From the NCBI GenBank assembly GCA_900088475.1, contig FLMG01003777.1, forward strand, positions 1 to 64,000: DNA of 64,000 nt. Direction: 5' to 3'. Below the pieces are notes generated by a model. It saw only the letters and a program-made list of their open reading frames with translations, was not told the DNA's origin and did not search any database. Positions 23,208 to 35,081 of the stretch are shown here, in pieces. The first letter of the stretch is position 1, and every line of letters starts with the position of its first letter. The position numbers were made by a program, and so were the translations under genes. The DNA comes from Hyphochytrium catenoides (Eukaryota; Sar; Hyphochytriomycetes; Hyphochytriales; Hyphochytriaceae).

Positions 23208-24969
23208 TCCCATCTTTGAAAGTTTTGCCTGTCAATCCTTTAATGGTTCATCAGCGTATTACCATCCTCCAGCAGCCTCAAGGTGAATTTGGCCTGTCAA
23301 ATTTGTACCCATATTTCCACTACCCATCGATCGCTGTGATGATGTTTGGCTGCTGCGAAGACAAAAGGAAGAACGGAAGGACGTCTTCTGGAACAACTTT
23401 CTCTTAACTGCCTCATGTTGAAGGTTCCCTGCTGCTGCATATGTGCCTTTCTCAAGTAGCAATACCCGTCAAGAGTAGGAAGTAGTATTTGTCTACTGTT
23501 CCATCCCTGATTGCTCGCTCCGCGACAAGAATGAACGATAGCTAGGATCCATATGCTAGCGGGAAAAGTGTGCAGAGGGTGGGGAAGAAGGTGGCCGCAG
23601 AAGGGTGATTGGTGGAGCACTTCTGCTAAGCAAGGGCTAAGAAACGCTGGTGCGAGAGCTTTGGCGGCCCTTAGAGCCATCAATAACTTGGCGTATCAGG
23701 AAGGTAACAAACTTCAGGATTTTTATACGAAGACTACCTGCCATCCTAATAGCATCTGCACCAGCACTGTGGATTAGAAGGTAGGAGAGTAAGAGGAAAG
23801 GAGTACGAGGATGACGAAGGCAGATGCACCACAGCACTCGCCGTATCCTTCCTTCTCCTAATGATGCGGTCTGTCATGTTGTGATAATCGAGCAACAATA
23901 GAGCAACAGCTTCAACTGCGGAACAGCAGTTCTACCATTAGACTCTGAACAACAGATCTTCTTGTCAGGAACAATTGATACCGTACTAATAGAAGCTCCA
24001 CCAGGCTGTGGATACGAACAGTTACCAGAGCCCAATACAGTCTAGAGCTAAGAATCTTCGCACAAGCAGCGGACACCCAACTATGTTGGTACCATGACTT
24101 GCTTTTCTGTAAGAAGAAGAGCGGTTGAAGAGGCTGTATAATAGTGTGGCCCCAGTGGTTGAGACCAAACAACATTGTAAAAAGATGTCTGTCGTAGCCT
24201 GCTAGCCCGCATACTTCCTCCCACTTTCCCTATCCTCCGACAGCAATTCTGGTCGCACTGTACTCTGCAGTTGCAGCACCCTTCGCACCCTCCTGCCATC
24301 TCCAATAAGCCTAAACATTTAAAAGTCCCCGAAGGTCACCCTCTGTCTCGATCACTGCCGCACCTCAAGCGGCAGATCTATATTCACTTTCTAGGGCCTG
24401 CTGTCACTCTGTCTTGATTATTCCATGCTTTCTAGTTCGCTTTTGTTTTTGCCAGCCAGAATAACGGCGACTGGTCGAACCTGCGCCGCCATTAGCTTCC
24501 TTTATTGGCTGAGAGCTACCTACCTACCCATACCTTAGCCGCGGAAGCAGCAAACCTAACCTGCAATCGCCGCTTGTATACCAACCTTCATGACCTTAAA
24601 CTCCGAATATCAACGCATTTATTAATTGAGATCATATGTAGATACACCCCAGCCTCTATTACAGTTACCTGGCTGAATAGGCCTCATATGACAGGGGCTC
24701 CAGACCTCATATTGACGTATTACGCGATATCAAAGAAGCCTCACACTTCAAGGTGGGTAGGACGCATTAAAGACAGAGTTCAGGCTGTAAAATGGGTGGG
24801 CACATTGGACAATAAAGCATGACTGGGAACAGAAAACACAGAGCTTTATTTATTCTTATAACAGGACAACAGATTGCCATCCAAGACAGAGCGGACAAGT
24901 GACGAGACAGAGGGCGAAAGAACGAGAGGCAATCGAGGGAAGACACAGAGATTAAGATAGGGGATCAAC

Positions 24970-25108
24970 CTACAAAGAGGGGGAAAGAGAAAGGGAGAGA
25001 GAGCTATGGGCAGGACTAGATGAAGAACAAGTCAGAAGAAGAAAGGGACCTAATAGGATGAATTTCAGTGTTTTGAAGAGAGAGACAGAGCGAGAGAGAG
25101 AGAGAGCA

Positions 25109-25139
<31 letters not shown>

Positions 25140-25500
25140 GAGGAAGAAACGAGACAGAGAGCACGCGCATCTCAAGAGATAGTAAGGACGAAGGAAAAGA
25201 GACAGAGAGAATAGGAAAGAGAGAGAGAAGTGCAAGGTTGCTAAAGTCAGCCGAAGGTGACAGAAGAGTCCAAAGGGTGTTGCAGGGAGGACGATGTCAG
25301 AGAAGCGGACCGGAGAGCGAGAGAGAGAGAGACAGAGAGAGAGAGAGGATTCATAGCAGCACTGCACCCCATCGTTGAATCTTGCTGTCAGCCAGGTTGA
25401 CAGGGTGAAGAGGATGACAAGACAAGAGCGAAGTGCGAGGAACCTGAGAGAAAAAGGAGACGAGAGAGAGAGGACGGAGACAGAGGAGAGCGCAATAGGG
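24970..25500 (+). repeat. GA/CT-rich low-complexity tract
   Basis: The plus strand is dominated by GAGA runs, densest at 25079-25137 and 25315-25347. It lies about 370-900 bp upstream of the NAD kinase start codon. Long open frames on both strands here (up to 149 codons) are consequences of the dinucleotide repeat, which encodes Arg-Glu one way and Leu-Ser the other. Confidence 0.9.
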
Positions 25501-25872
25501 CTTGATAGCGACACTGGGCGAGCCCTCTGTCGGCCAATAAGCGGTGTGATGAGACGCGTTGCCAGCGCTTGATCTGGGAAGAACTAAAAGAGAGGCTCCA
25601 CTAAGAAACAGGTTGGATCGTCGTCCTCATCGCCGCGTAGCTGAGCATCATTGCTATTCTTCTACAGGCGGAATGAGGCAGATAGTACGACGCGGATTGC
25701 TCCGCAATTGAGTCATTAAAGCTTACCGTTCTGCTGTCAAGCTTCAACCTCTCTTCACTGGATGGAGCTGTGAAAGGAAAGCTTCAGGCGTCAACTGATC
25801 GTTGCCCTTTCTACCACGGACAGTGCTGCAGTCAACGAACTGGAGAGGGAACTCTCTCTCTCCTCACCAGCT

Positions 25873-28800
25873 ATGGATCCTTCAACTGTGACCGAAGCGG
25901 AACTTCTAGGGGCAATCCAAGTGCTGCAGAAGACCTTGGCCAACTGTAGAGCACAGCAGAATAACCGTCCACTGACACCGACTAGCCAACTGACAGACTC
26001 CCAGGGTACAGATGAGATTCACTCACCGCCTCTATCTGCAGACGGAGATAATGGATCGCTAAAGGGTATGAAGCTTGTACCTCTCTCATGCAGCCGTCAT
26101 CCTTATCTGTTGCTTCAAACTAGATGATGGGAGAGGCTCTGCTCCTCCGCCGCTTCTGCTACGACGAGGCTCCAAGCTGCAAACGACAAAGAAAGCGTCC
26201 AACACCCTCCCTCGCCACCTAAGGTATTATGGGTGTCGTCTGCGTCTCCTGCTGCCTCTTGCGATTGTTGTGCAGCGCTAGATGCCTCTCCTTACTTCAT
26301 TATCGTCTTCTGTTTGGCTAATTCCTCCGTAAAGGCTCCCTCTTCCAGTCCTGCTTCGTCCCTGCAGCCCATGGGTGTCCTGAGGCTGTGTTACTGCTCT
26401 GACCTGGCTCTTGTTTGCTCTTTTGTCAATGACTCGCCGTTTTCAGGGCCGCTATCGCAAACGCCTTTACTGCGGGCTTCAGGAGACGATCTTCCACAGT
26501 TTCCAGTGCTAATGGAGATGCCAGGACGGAATCGCCGGAACCGTTTGAGCGAAGCTTGTCGGTGGGGCTAGATGACGATGCTCTTACCCTTTCTCCCGGC
26601 CTTGCTACGCCAAATGGCGTAGAGAAGGACGTTGAAGCGTTAAGGAAGGAGAGAGACTACTGGCGCCAGAAGTACCGGGAGATGAAGCAGTTTGAAATGG
26701 CAATGAAGGATAGCATAGCCGGGAGTGTTTTAAAGAGTGCGAGCATGGAGGAAATAAATGAGATAGTCAGCGAGATGCTACAAAAGTCACAAGAGGGGGA
26801 CCAGGCATCAAGAGGCTCAGAAAGTGAGTCCATCGTCTCACTCTTCTGTATCATTGGCATCCTTTCCATGTTTATGCTTTTCTAGAGCATCTTCTGGGCT
26901 TGCAATCAGGCTAATCTGCATGATCTAGGTCTTAGCACACGACAACCTTTGCGCCGCGCTGCGAGGACGAACTCCGAGCTACGTCTCCTGGCAGACGCAA
27001 TAGAGAGTAAGACTGACGTGCAGAAGAGTGACAGGTATCAGAGAAACTTCGTCTCCGGTCTCCCTTACTTGAGATCGCTCTTAACCATTGCTGTCGTGAA
27101 ACAGCCCTACCGCAGAGGACGAAGAGACTCGAGAGACTCTCACCTCTTTCCCTTATCACGAGCTTAGCGCAAATGTCAATGACACTGATGGAAAGAAAAG
27201 CGCCTTAGGAGACGATTTTGAATGGGAGCCTCCTTCTTTGCCTATCGTGAAGCAAGGTGCGTTGCTTCGCTCTTTCTTCCCCGCACCTTTGATTCATGTG
27301 GAGTGAGTTTTGGGCTTCACGTTTATTTCTTATATGTTTGCCGGCGGATGGCGTATAGTCCGGTTTTCTGTCTTTGAAGGCAGAGGCAAGCTTCTGACAT
27401 CATTGTTTGCGCCTCTCATAGGGTGCCTAAGACTGCTGAAATGTAGTGACGAGCGTTGTGAGGTTTTCCACCCCCCTGAAGGCAGAGTCGCCGTCTCTCA
27501 CGCCGTAAGTGCCTGTCCAACCCGCCTTCGTATACTCATATAATTGCATCCCGCATGTTCCTTTACGAGCTTCCCACCTAACTCTCTTGCCTGCCAACCC
27601 TGCTTCGCTAACCGCGGTGTTTCTCTTCGTCGTGCCTCACAGTCACGCACGAACGTGCAGTTATTATGGGATAAAGCGCCGGGATCCGTCCTCATGATAA
27701 TGAAGCCTGGTGACACGAACGTTAATAAGGCATTCTTGGTAGGCCTACTCACAACGTGATATTACTCTGGTTGGGTCCCAGTTCACCGATGTTTTACGTC
27801 TAAGTTAACCATGTGCTTGCCTTCAACAAGCTCCCATACCTAAATTTCGTCTGTTGTTGGAGAAGAGCCTCCGCAATGTCATGCTCATTGATACCATGAT
27901 GCGCTATTAACTCCTTCGATTTTGGTCTAATCGCGGCTGCAGGTGCTCTCTACCTGGTTGATGCAGGAGAAGGACATCAACGTTCTTGTAGAAGAGAAAG
28001 TTCACCGCATATGGAAGGACAGGATACCGGGATTAGTGACCTATACCGATGAACAGGCTGAATATCTACACCAGATGGTGGACTTCGTTATCTGCCTCGG
28101 AGGAGACGGTATGCTGCTGCCCGTCATATAACTCGTCTATGCTGCTTGCCCGTCATATATTCTCGTCTCTTTTCGCTTGGTACCTGTGCACTGCCTGTTA
28201 AGGCTACATGCTTACCAACTCAATGTCTGCAGGAACTGTTCTATTCGCGGCCCGCCTGTTCGAGCAGGCTGTCCCTCCTATTGTAGCCTTTGCTATGGGT
28301 TCCCTGGGCTTTCTAACCTCATTCGAGGTCGAAAAATGGCAAAGTAAGTTCCTAACCTTCTCAACCTATAAATGAGGTAGACACTATTGTTGTTTCTCTC
28401 TACGCCACTCAGCTTGCTTTCTTGTCTCTACCCTATGACGTATGACTTACATGCGGCTGTGCCTTAGGTTATCTGGAGAAAATCATAGGCGGCGGATTTT
28501 ACGTAAGCTTAAGATCACGTTTACGATGCAGGGTGGTTAGAGCAACAGAATGCCAAGGCCCCGAGCCATCAGACTGCATGTCTGATGATGTATCTAGCGT
28601 AAGTTTGGCTATCTTCGTCTTTGGTTCAGGGCGCCTGCTCTCTTGACGTAGTATTACGATATGCACTGAACCAAGAACGTTGATCCTGGTTGGGGTGACT
28701 AACCTTTTCTTCGGGAAACTGCTCCTTTTCCTTCGCTGCAGCGCTGGTTTAATGCTTTGAATGAAGTTGTTGTGGACAGAGGACCATCTGCGGCATTGGT

Positions 28801-29748
28801 GGACCTGGATTGCTACTATGACGGCTATAAGTTTACCAAGGTATGTGGGGAGATATCCCAGCAGGGCTGTATAGAGATTCGAAAGTTTTGCCGGACGGAC
28901 GTTTACGGTGAAAAGAGATATAGGTGAAAGGACTGTTTCATGGAGACAACCACATAGACCTTGTACTGAAGAAAATGTGCTGACAAAGAGGCATTCTTCT
29001 TCTTACTAGGTTCAAGCAGATGGCATTATCGTGGCTACGCCTTCGGGTTCTACCGCCTACTCTCTATCGGCAGGAGGCTCTGTTACTCATCCATCCGTGC
29101 CGTGCATGCTATTCACCCCTATCTGCCCGCACACACTGTCATTCCGCCCACTTATACTTCCAGATAGTGCGCGGTTAAATATTACAGTTCCCAGGACTAG
29201 CAGAACGAGTGCCTTCGTTTCGTTTGATGGGCAGAATAGACTGGAACTGCGACGAGGGGACTCAATATTTATTAAGGTCAGACGGCCAATCCGACGCCCT
29301 CGGTTCTCCACAAATTTGTCTCCTTCACCTGACCCCCGGATGCTCTTCATCCGCTTTTTTTATTCTCTTGCTCCATTACAAGCTGCCTCTTTGCCTCTTC
29401 GTCTGGCATCTTATTGCAGGCGACTGGTTCGTTGATATCTTGCTCCCTTCCTCGGGGCTGCCAATTCATTTCTATCCTGCTCACTCTCTTCTTTGTCTCT
29501 TCTGTTTCTCTGCCATCTTTTCTGCGTTCCAGGTGTCAACATACCCTGTCCCAGTGATCTCCAAGGAGACTGAAAGTAGAGACTGGTTTACCAGCCTCAA
29601 AGTCAATCTGCACTGGAACACCAGGCAGCCCCAGAAGCCCTTCTGTGCGCTTGCAACACCCAGTAGAAAGGATGTTCCGCACAAAGAGGCAGCCAGGAAG
29701 GATGAGAAGAGCACTCCTCTTCCTCTCGCACCTGGAGGGCGGTCTTGA
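25873..29748 (+). CDS. NAD kinase with long N-terminal extension
   Basis: NAD kinase phosphorylates NAD to NADP. Thirteen exons join in phase: 25873-26065, 26124-26223, 26447-26823, 26929-27006, 27116-27256, 27422-27504, 27643-27738, 27943-28108, 28233-28343, 28468-28598, 28742-28840, 29010-29276 and 29533-29748, giving 685 residues. The catalytic domain starts near residue 325 and resembles the animal/plant cytosolic type: [32 protein letters not shown] (GGDG at 409-412, with the catalytic Asp), [37 protein letters not shown], and [13 protein letters not shown] with SFDGQ. The first 320 residues have no known domain: a short helical N-terminus, a basic Ser/Thr-rich stretch and a coiled-coil-like part around [17 protein letters not shown]. 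No organelle signal is obvious. Confidence 0.95.
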
Positions 29749-30910
29749 AGACTTGCTGCTCTCCCGCCTTGCCCCTTCGGCTAGTACAATTTTGACATTA
29801 GGGTGCCTGACCTTATATTGCCCTGCTAGTAAAAGAAAAGGTTATTGCTACAAGATGCCCTCTCAAGATGCGAAACTCTCCTCTTTGTCGCCCCTCTCCC
29901 CTATTACCTAGTTTGGTGCAACGTGTCCTACAAGCGCCTCTCACTCGAAGAGGACAGTCTCTTCTCTCTGTACGTCGTCGATGGAACTTCTTACTTAAGT
30001 CTTCCCTTTGATGTATCTCTTCTCCCATTCTGCGCACTATAAAGCGCTGAATGCCTGTTCGATAGCTGTCTTTGGGGCCCCAACTGTGTGTCCCTTCAGT
30101 TCTTAGAGTGAGGACTGAATCCGTGAGGGAATACGCAATTCCCACAGAGTTTGTAACCACCGCCTGAGGCAGCATTCCGGATCTATCTTTCAGTCATTGT
30201 ACCGCTTTACCATGACCTACAAGTGGTAGAGTCCGGGAAACTGTAGTCTGGAGGTCCCTTTTATGAGCACCAGCATAAATTTAGGTGGGAGGAGAGATAG
30301 TGAGACACAGAGAGAGAGAGGAGAGGAGAGAGAGAGCCAGCATGAGCCAAAGGGAGCGATGAGGAGAGAGAGTCATGGATGGGAGAGAGAAGAGGCCATT
30401 ATGAGGAGAGAGAGAATGCGAAGGAGAGAGAGAATGCGAAGAAGAGAGAGAGAGCGAGAGTAGTTGGTTAGGAGGATCAGAGGGAGAGAGAGAGAGGCTT
30501 AGTTGTAAGGGATGCCAGGGCAGGTTCACAAGAAGACGGGGTAAAAGAGCTGGCAATGACAATGAGTGAGAGGTGTGAAAGAGACCAAATACCTAAGACC
30601 TGGAGAGCCAGAGAAGAACAGGCTGAGAGACAAGTGCGGGAACAGATTGCGACCGCCAAAGGACGGGCCGAGGACATCCATACTAATCCCTAGAGCAGTA
30701 GCTGTATGAGACATCCTCCTGGGGAAGGTTGATCTAGCCGAGAGGGGACCAAGCGCCATCGAGGCTTTTGACCATAAACTATTTGTTGGATATTACCTTG
30801 TCTTCCCTTCAGCCACGGACTCCAATAGACGAAGAAGGAGGCTGAGAGAATCAGGAATGACCTTTTCTCTGGGATCCCTATTGTTTTCTCGTCGAGCACT
30901 TCTGAAAGGG
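29749..30910. other. Intergenic spacer with GA-rich tract
   Basis: This lies between NAD kinase and the ARF-family gene, both on the plus strand. It includes a GA-rich tract at 30286-30500 and otherwise no recognisable gene. The ARF promoter should lie in its right part. Confidence 0.5.
30286..30500 (+). repeat. GA-rich low-complexity tract upstream of the ARF gene
   Basis: The plus strand shows repeated GAGAGA blocks mixed with GAATGCGAAG units at 30414-30442. It sits about 410-625 bp upstream of the ARF-family start codon. Confidence 0.85.
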
Positions 30911-32657
30911 ATGGGTTCCAAGCTCTCGCGCCAGGTTGACAGATGGGCAAGCAGAAATAACCGAAGGATGCTCCTTGTGGGGCTGGATGGAGCTGGAAAG
31001 ACGAGTATGTGCTCTGACGCCGAACGCTTTATATAGTGACAAGAAAGTCCTCCAAAAGTGAAGGGGAACTTGCCTTTAGACCCTGTCTTTACGATAAGGG
31101 CAGCCTAGAAGCGTTCTCTCGTGCTACTCTTGGATTTGTTTGCTATCTTTTAGCGGTCTGAAGACGTCGATTTGCTTACAGGCACACGTTCTGTCTGTCC
31201 GAACTGCTTTGGAGTCACTTCATTTATGCAAGACTTATTCCTCTCTTGATCTGGAGTTCAACCTCCTCCTCTGCTCGCATCTCACCTCCCACCCTCTGAT
31301 GTTTGGTGCTCCATGCAGCGATTTTAAACCATCTTCGAGTGGGTAAATCCGTACCCACCATGCCAACCATCGGGTTCAACGTGGAGACCGTCAAATGCGG
31401 AGGTTTGACACTTTTGATATGGGTGCGACCCTCCTTCACTCTTTCACACTTAGAACCAGCCTAAACCTCTATGGCGTCCGTCTAGAGGACTCTCGCATTT
31501 CTCGTTATGAACGAACTCTCAGGCCCCTGAAAGTCGTCGTCTACTAAGCACTCTCGCTACCTACCACATCCCTGTCTATACGTTTCGCCTCTCTGCCGTC
31601 TTTACTAAAGCTTGTGGTGGACTAGGATGTTGGTGGACAGGAGTCCTTACGGCCCTACTGGCGGCACCATTACACTGGCACTCAGGTAGGCACACTGCAG
31701 TCTTGGGGCTAAGAGTAAATACAAGCAAAGAAGGAGATGTCAATTGGCTCATTTATACTTTTGGAGGTTGTGGTGAGGAGGAGAGGAGAGAGATCAGTGA
31801 TACGAGATAGAAAGAATAGTCTCCTGCAAGAGGTGGAGGAGTCCCAGCAAGGTATAATTATGGTGGAGGACTCAGGTGAATGCACCCAAACCCACTGACG
31901 CTTGGGACGGGCAGAAGACGAGTTCTGATCTGACGTCGTCCATTTTCAGGGGGTGGTCTTCGTCCTTGACAGCGCGGATCGGCAGCGCTTTGAACTTGCA
32001 CGTGATGAGCTGTACACAGTCATTAGTGATCAGCAGCTAGAGGTGAGTTAGGGGCAGAACAAGGGTCAAGGAGACTAGTGGGACGGTCAATGACAGAGCA
32101 GGTGCTACGGAACTTCGCCATTCACCAAGGGACCATGGAAGTTACTTTAAAGAAGAATCCTTGGGATAGTGAACCAGCAAGGAGTGGAGGTTGAGGAATA
32201 GTTGACCATCGAACGTGACCCCAGCACACATTAGGACAATATAGTCAGAGTGTCTGACAGAGAGTCTTGCAAGCGTGCTCACTCTCGTCTGTCTATCTAG
32301 TATTCCACAGTCTTGATTTTAGTGAACAAACAGGACCTGCCAGACGCAGCCAGCGCGAAAGAAATTGAAGAGCTCTTTGAGCTTCCTACCAGGTAAGCTT
32401 CTACACATCTTTCTCTCTCCTCTGGCTACCGGGTCTTCCTCTTCCGCCCTGGTTCTGGTGGCTTTTGACAGCCTCGATCTCTGTCTACTCTCTATATCTC
32501 ACGCTTGGCGAATCCCTCCTCACATTCACGATACCTGCCTCTTGCATGTAGATTGCAGTCTGGTAGAAAGTATAAAGTAGTCTCTACAGTGGCCACTACC
32601 GGTGCGGGGATCTCTGAAGGGATTGAGTGGCTCTGCCAAAGCATGGATAAGTTATAA
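30911..32657 (+). CDS. ARF-family small GTPase, probably N-myristoylated
   Basis: ARF/ARL proteins are GTP switches that recruit effectors to membranes. Six exons fit in phase: 30911-31004, 31319-31422, 31626-31685, 31950-32042, 32301-32392 and 32552-32657, giving 182 residues, the standard ARF length. G-box motifs are present: GLDGAGKTT (P-loop), PTIGFNVETV (switch 1), WDVGGQ with RPYWRHHY (switch 2) and NKQD. The last box reads TVATTGAGISEG. I chose the ATG giving MGSKLSRQVDRW because Gly2 plus Ser6 fits a myristoylation signal and the spacing to the P-loop matches ARF. An upstream in-frame ATG at 30857 would add 18 residues and hide Gly2. The donor of exon 2 (GTGCGA) is weak but is required by phase and conservation. 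The subfamily within ARF/ARL is undecided. Confidence 0.93.
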
Positions 32658-32902
32658 CTAAAGAAAATCGAGCCTTTGATGAACGTGTCGGTATTACGTC
32701 GGAAGAAAGGATGGCAAAACGGAGCAACTCTTGCCATCCCTATTCCCCCGTTCATTGCGGCCTCACCACCAACCATACGGCTCACATCAGCGTGAGAGCT
32801 GCCATCGATCCTATGGCTTAATCAAACAAAGCTTGGCTTTGCGATCTAGATGGATGGGTATTCAGCCCAGTGAAAGGTTTGTGAGATAAATAGGCGTTGT
32901 TA
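32658..32902. other. Convergent spacer (ARF / ankyrin-oxygenase)
   Basis: Only 245 bp separate the two stop codons. No gene or repeat is seen. Confidence 0.6.
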
Positions 32903-35081
32903 TCAGCTACGAGAAGGAGAGTTAAGCTTTCTCACATCCAGAAATCCCACCAATAAATATCGGACACCCCTCGTTATCTCCTTCCCAGCATGCCTAACTC
33001 TGCCACTGTGGGCTAACAAATCCCCTTGGCTGCTAGTAAAGGTCTTATCCAGCGCCTCAAAGTATGTCCCTCCCCCTTCGAACTCCTCCTCTCCATTGAG
33101 CAACACATTGAAAGAGAGAAGGGATCCGTCCCTGTGCAGTTGGAGACTTCGTTGACATCCTAAGGCAGCAGCCGGGTTAGACTGCATTTGAGAGGCAAAA
33201 TTGATAGAAGAAGAGTCGGGATCAAGCCAAATCTGTGGAACAATAAGACAGGAGTAAGAGGGACCAGAACTTTATGATCTTAGGAACGGTCGGAAGATAG
33301 ACAAAGCACGCACCTTCCGCCGCCTCATACTTGACAAAGAAAAGATCTCTAAAGCATATCAAATCATCAGCCGCCAGATGGTATAGCTGCTTCAGCCTTG
33401 GAAACACTTCGCTGCTCAGTCTTCTCCTTACCCAGCGGTCAATATCTGGCACTGCATGAGAAGGAATATCCGTCGTGGCATAGGCTCCGTGTCTGCCGGT
33501 TGACCAACCATTCTCGCTGGTATAGGCCTTGAGACTGTCAAGCATCGACTCACATTCACCGTGGGAAAAAATACCTGTCATGCAAACCTCTGAGTCTCCG
33601 CCCCAGTGCCCATGCTGTCTCACTTGCCCAACAGCCCGAATTACTTCGGAACAAACTCTTCTGGGTCTTACTTAGTGTCGTCCTTGTTACTCTTTCAGTC
33701 CGTCACCGCGCAATGCGCAGCCCGCATCCCAATAACAAACTCTTCCGGGAATACCTTAGTCTCTCATTTCACTCAAAGTCCTTACGTCTTATCACTTCCA
33801 CATCTTGTTGAGCGCGAACATTACTTACCCTCTAATTGGTGAACTCTTTGTAAAACTGTAGATGGCTGGTTTTGCTGCTCCAAGCGGCGTCTCGCTTGTT
33901 CCTTGTCTCTCTCAAGTTTTTCTCTGACCAAACCGACGTCAGGCGGTTTCTCATCCGGGCTCTAAGCAGGACAGGGTACGGAAGACAGGGGATTAGGAGA
34001 GGGTGTAGAAAGAGGTCAACTCTAAACAGGTAGCAAACGGATCCCATGAGAATATCCATCTAGGTACAAGGAACAAGAGAGGGGGCCGACGGGATACCAA
34101 CCTGCAGAAGTAGAGGGAGAACTCCCCTCTTCCCCGCAGCGAATGCAAGCATGTAAGGCTTATTGCCGTCGAAGTCTACTGCGTCGATTGATGCCCCACC
34201 GTCAATCAGTACGTGGGCAATGCCGATGTTACCTACAGATTCGGCGAGGGTTTAGGAAGGACTAGCACTATAGGTGAAGCAGCCATGAGACCCTTCCAGC
34301 CTCTTTTGTCCATCTGCTGCCATATTCTCTTTCTAGTCTACCTTTCTCAGCTGCCAGATGGAGTGGAGTCTTGCCCCCAGGAATGACGAGGTTCATTTGC
34401 TGCATGTCCAATGTTTTAACGCCCAGGTCTGCGCCTCTCCTGACCAAGGCGCGGGCTAGGAGGGGCAGGTCTCCTTCGCAGCTAAGGTGCAGCGCTGTGA
34501 ATCCAAACTGTTCCGAAGCATTAAGGTCCAAGTCCTTGCCTAGGAATAACCGGAACAAGAAGCGAATCAACGGTTAGGAATCGCTAAGATCTACAAGTTA
34601 CATAGCGAGACGAAGAGAATGAAGACCAAGTGCGCCCATCTCCAGAAGGGGCAACAAGATACACAGCCAGACGGAAAGAGAGAGAGAGAGAGAGAGAGGG
34701 AGAGACAATACGAGCGGTCTGCGGTGTAGGCAAAACGATACAGAGTCCTAGGGACTAGAATTCCTGGGAACCTTTCATGGCCGCAAGCACCGCTAGCTCT
34801 TCTTCATATAGGGAGGCTAAGTAGAGGAGTGGTGGCTTTCCGTGGAGCAGCTCTTCTTCCAGCGTCCTCCCCGCTCTAATATTATTGATGAGGGAGGCAC
34901 ATTGGGGATCCAACTCCTCCTCGGGCCCGTCGATGAGCAAGTGGTGAACGAGCTTGTCAATCGCATCATCTAGTTGCTCTATTAAGCTGGAAAGGGTGTC
35001 TCGATCCTTCTGCATGTCCACAAGGGAGGAGACCCCATCCTCCTCAGGAAAAGGTGGCGAAGGAGCGGACCGCTGTGCCAT
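32903..35081 (-). CDS. Ankyrin-repeat protein with C-terminal 2-oxoglutarate/Fe(II) dioxygenase (prolyl-4-hydroxylase-like)
   Basis: Six minus-strand exons: 35081-34772, 34539-34342, 34232-34102, 33961-33829, 33622-33303 and 33232-32903, about 473 residues. The N-terminal part is helical and acidic, followed by about three ankyrin repeats at roughly 80-210 (FGFTALHLSCEGDLPLL, GGKTPLHLAAEKG and NIGIAHVLIDGGASIDAVD). A basic coiled-coil-like linker follows, then the oxygenase fold at about 265-470. Iron ligands are H397 and D399 in LHRDGS and H445 in RHAGKE. EFEGGGTYFE lies between them, and R455 in GVRYLLVGF is the likely 2-oxoglutarate anchor. Without a signal peptide it should act in the cytosol or nucleus; the substrate is unknown. 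The donor at the end of exon 5 is uncertain: the strong GTGCGT site is out of phase, so I used a weaker in-phase site 11 nt downstream. Confidence 0.83.
34675..34706 (+). repeat. Short GA microsatellite in intron 1 of the ankyrin-oxygenase gene
   Basis: About 30 bp of nearly pure GA repeat on the plus strand lies inside the intron between 34772 and 34539. On the coding strand it reads as a CT-rich run about 140 nt before the splice acceptor. Confidence 0.9.

Larger units (their letters stand above)
22275..25872. other. Large intergenic spacer with repeats
   Basis: This 3.6-kb region lies between the divergent FKBP (minus) and NAD kinase (plus) genes. It contains a diverged direct repeat at 23004-23207 and a long GA-rich tract at about 24970-25500, both listed separately. 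Frames within it (for example 23297-23683 minus and 24505-24822 plus) show no recognisable domain. Promoters of both genes should lie at its ends. Confidence 0.55.

Noticed and set aside
24505-24822. Plus-strand 105-codon open frame
   Set aside because: It has no ATG at its start, no recognisable domain and no splice partners nearby.
25058-25514. Long open frames on both strands in the GA-rich region
   Set aside because: They encode Arg-Glu or Leu-Ser repeats directly from the dinucleotide tract and have no gene-like composition.
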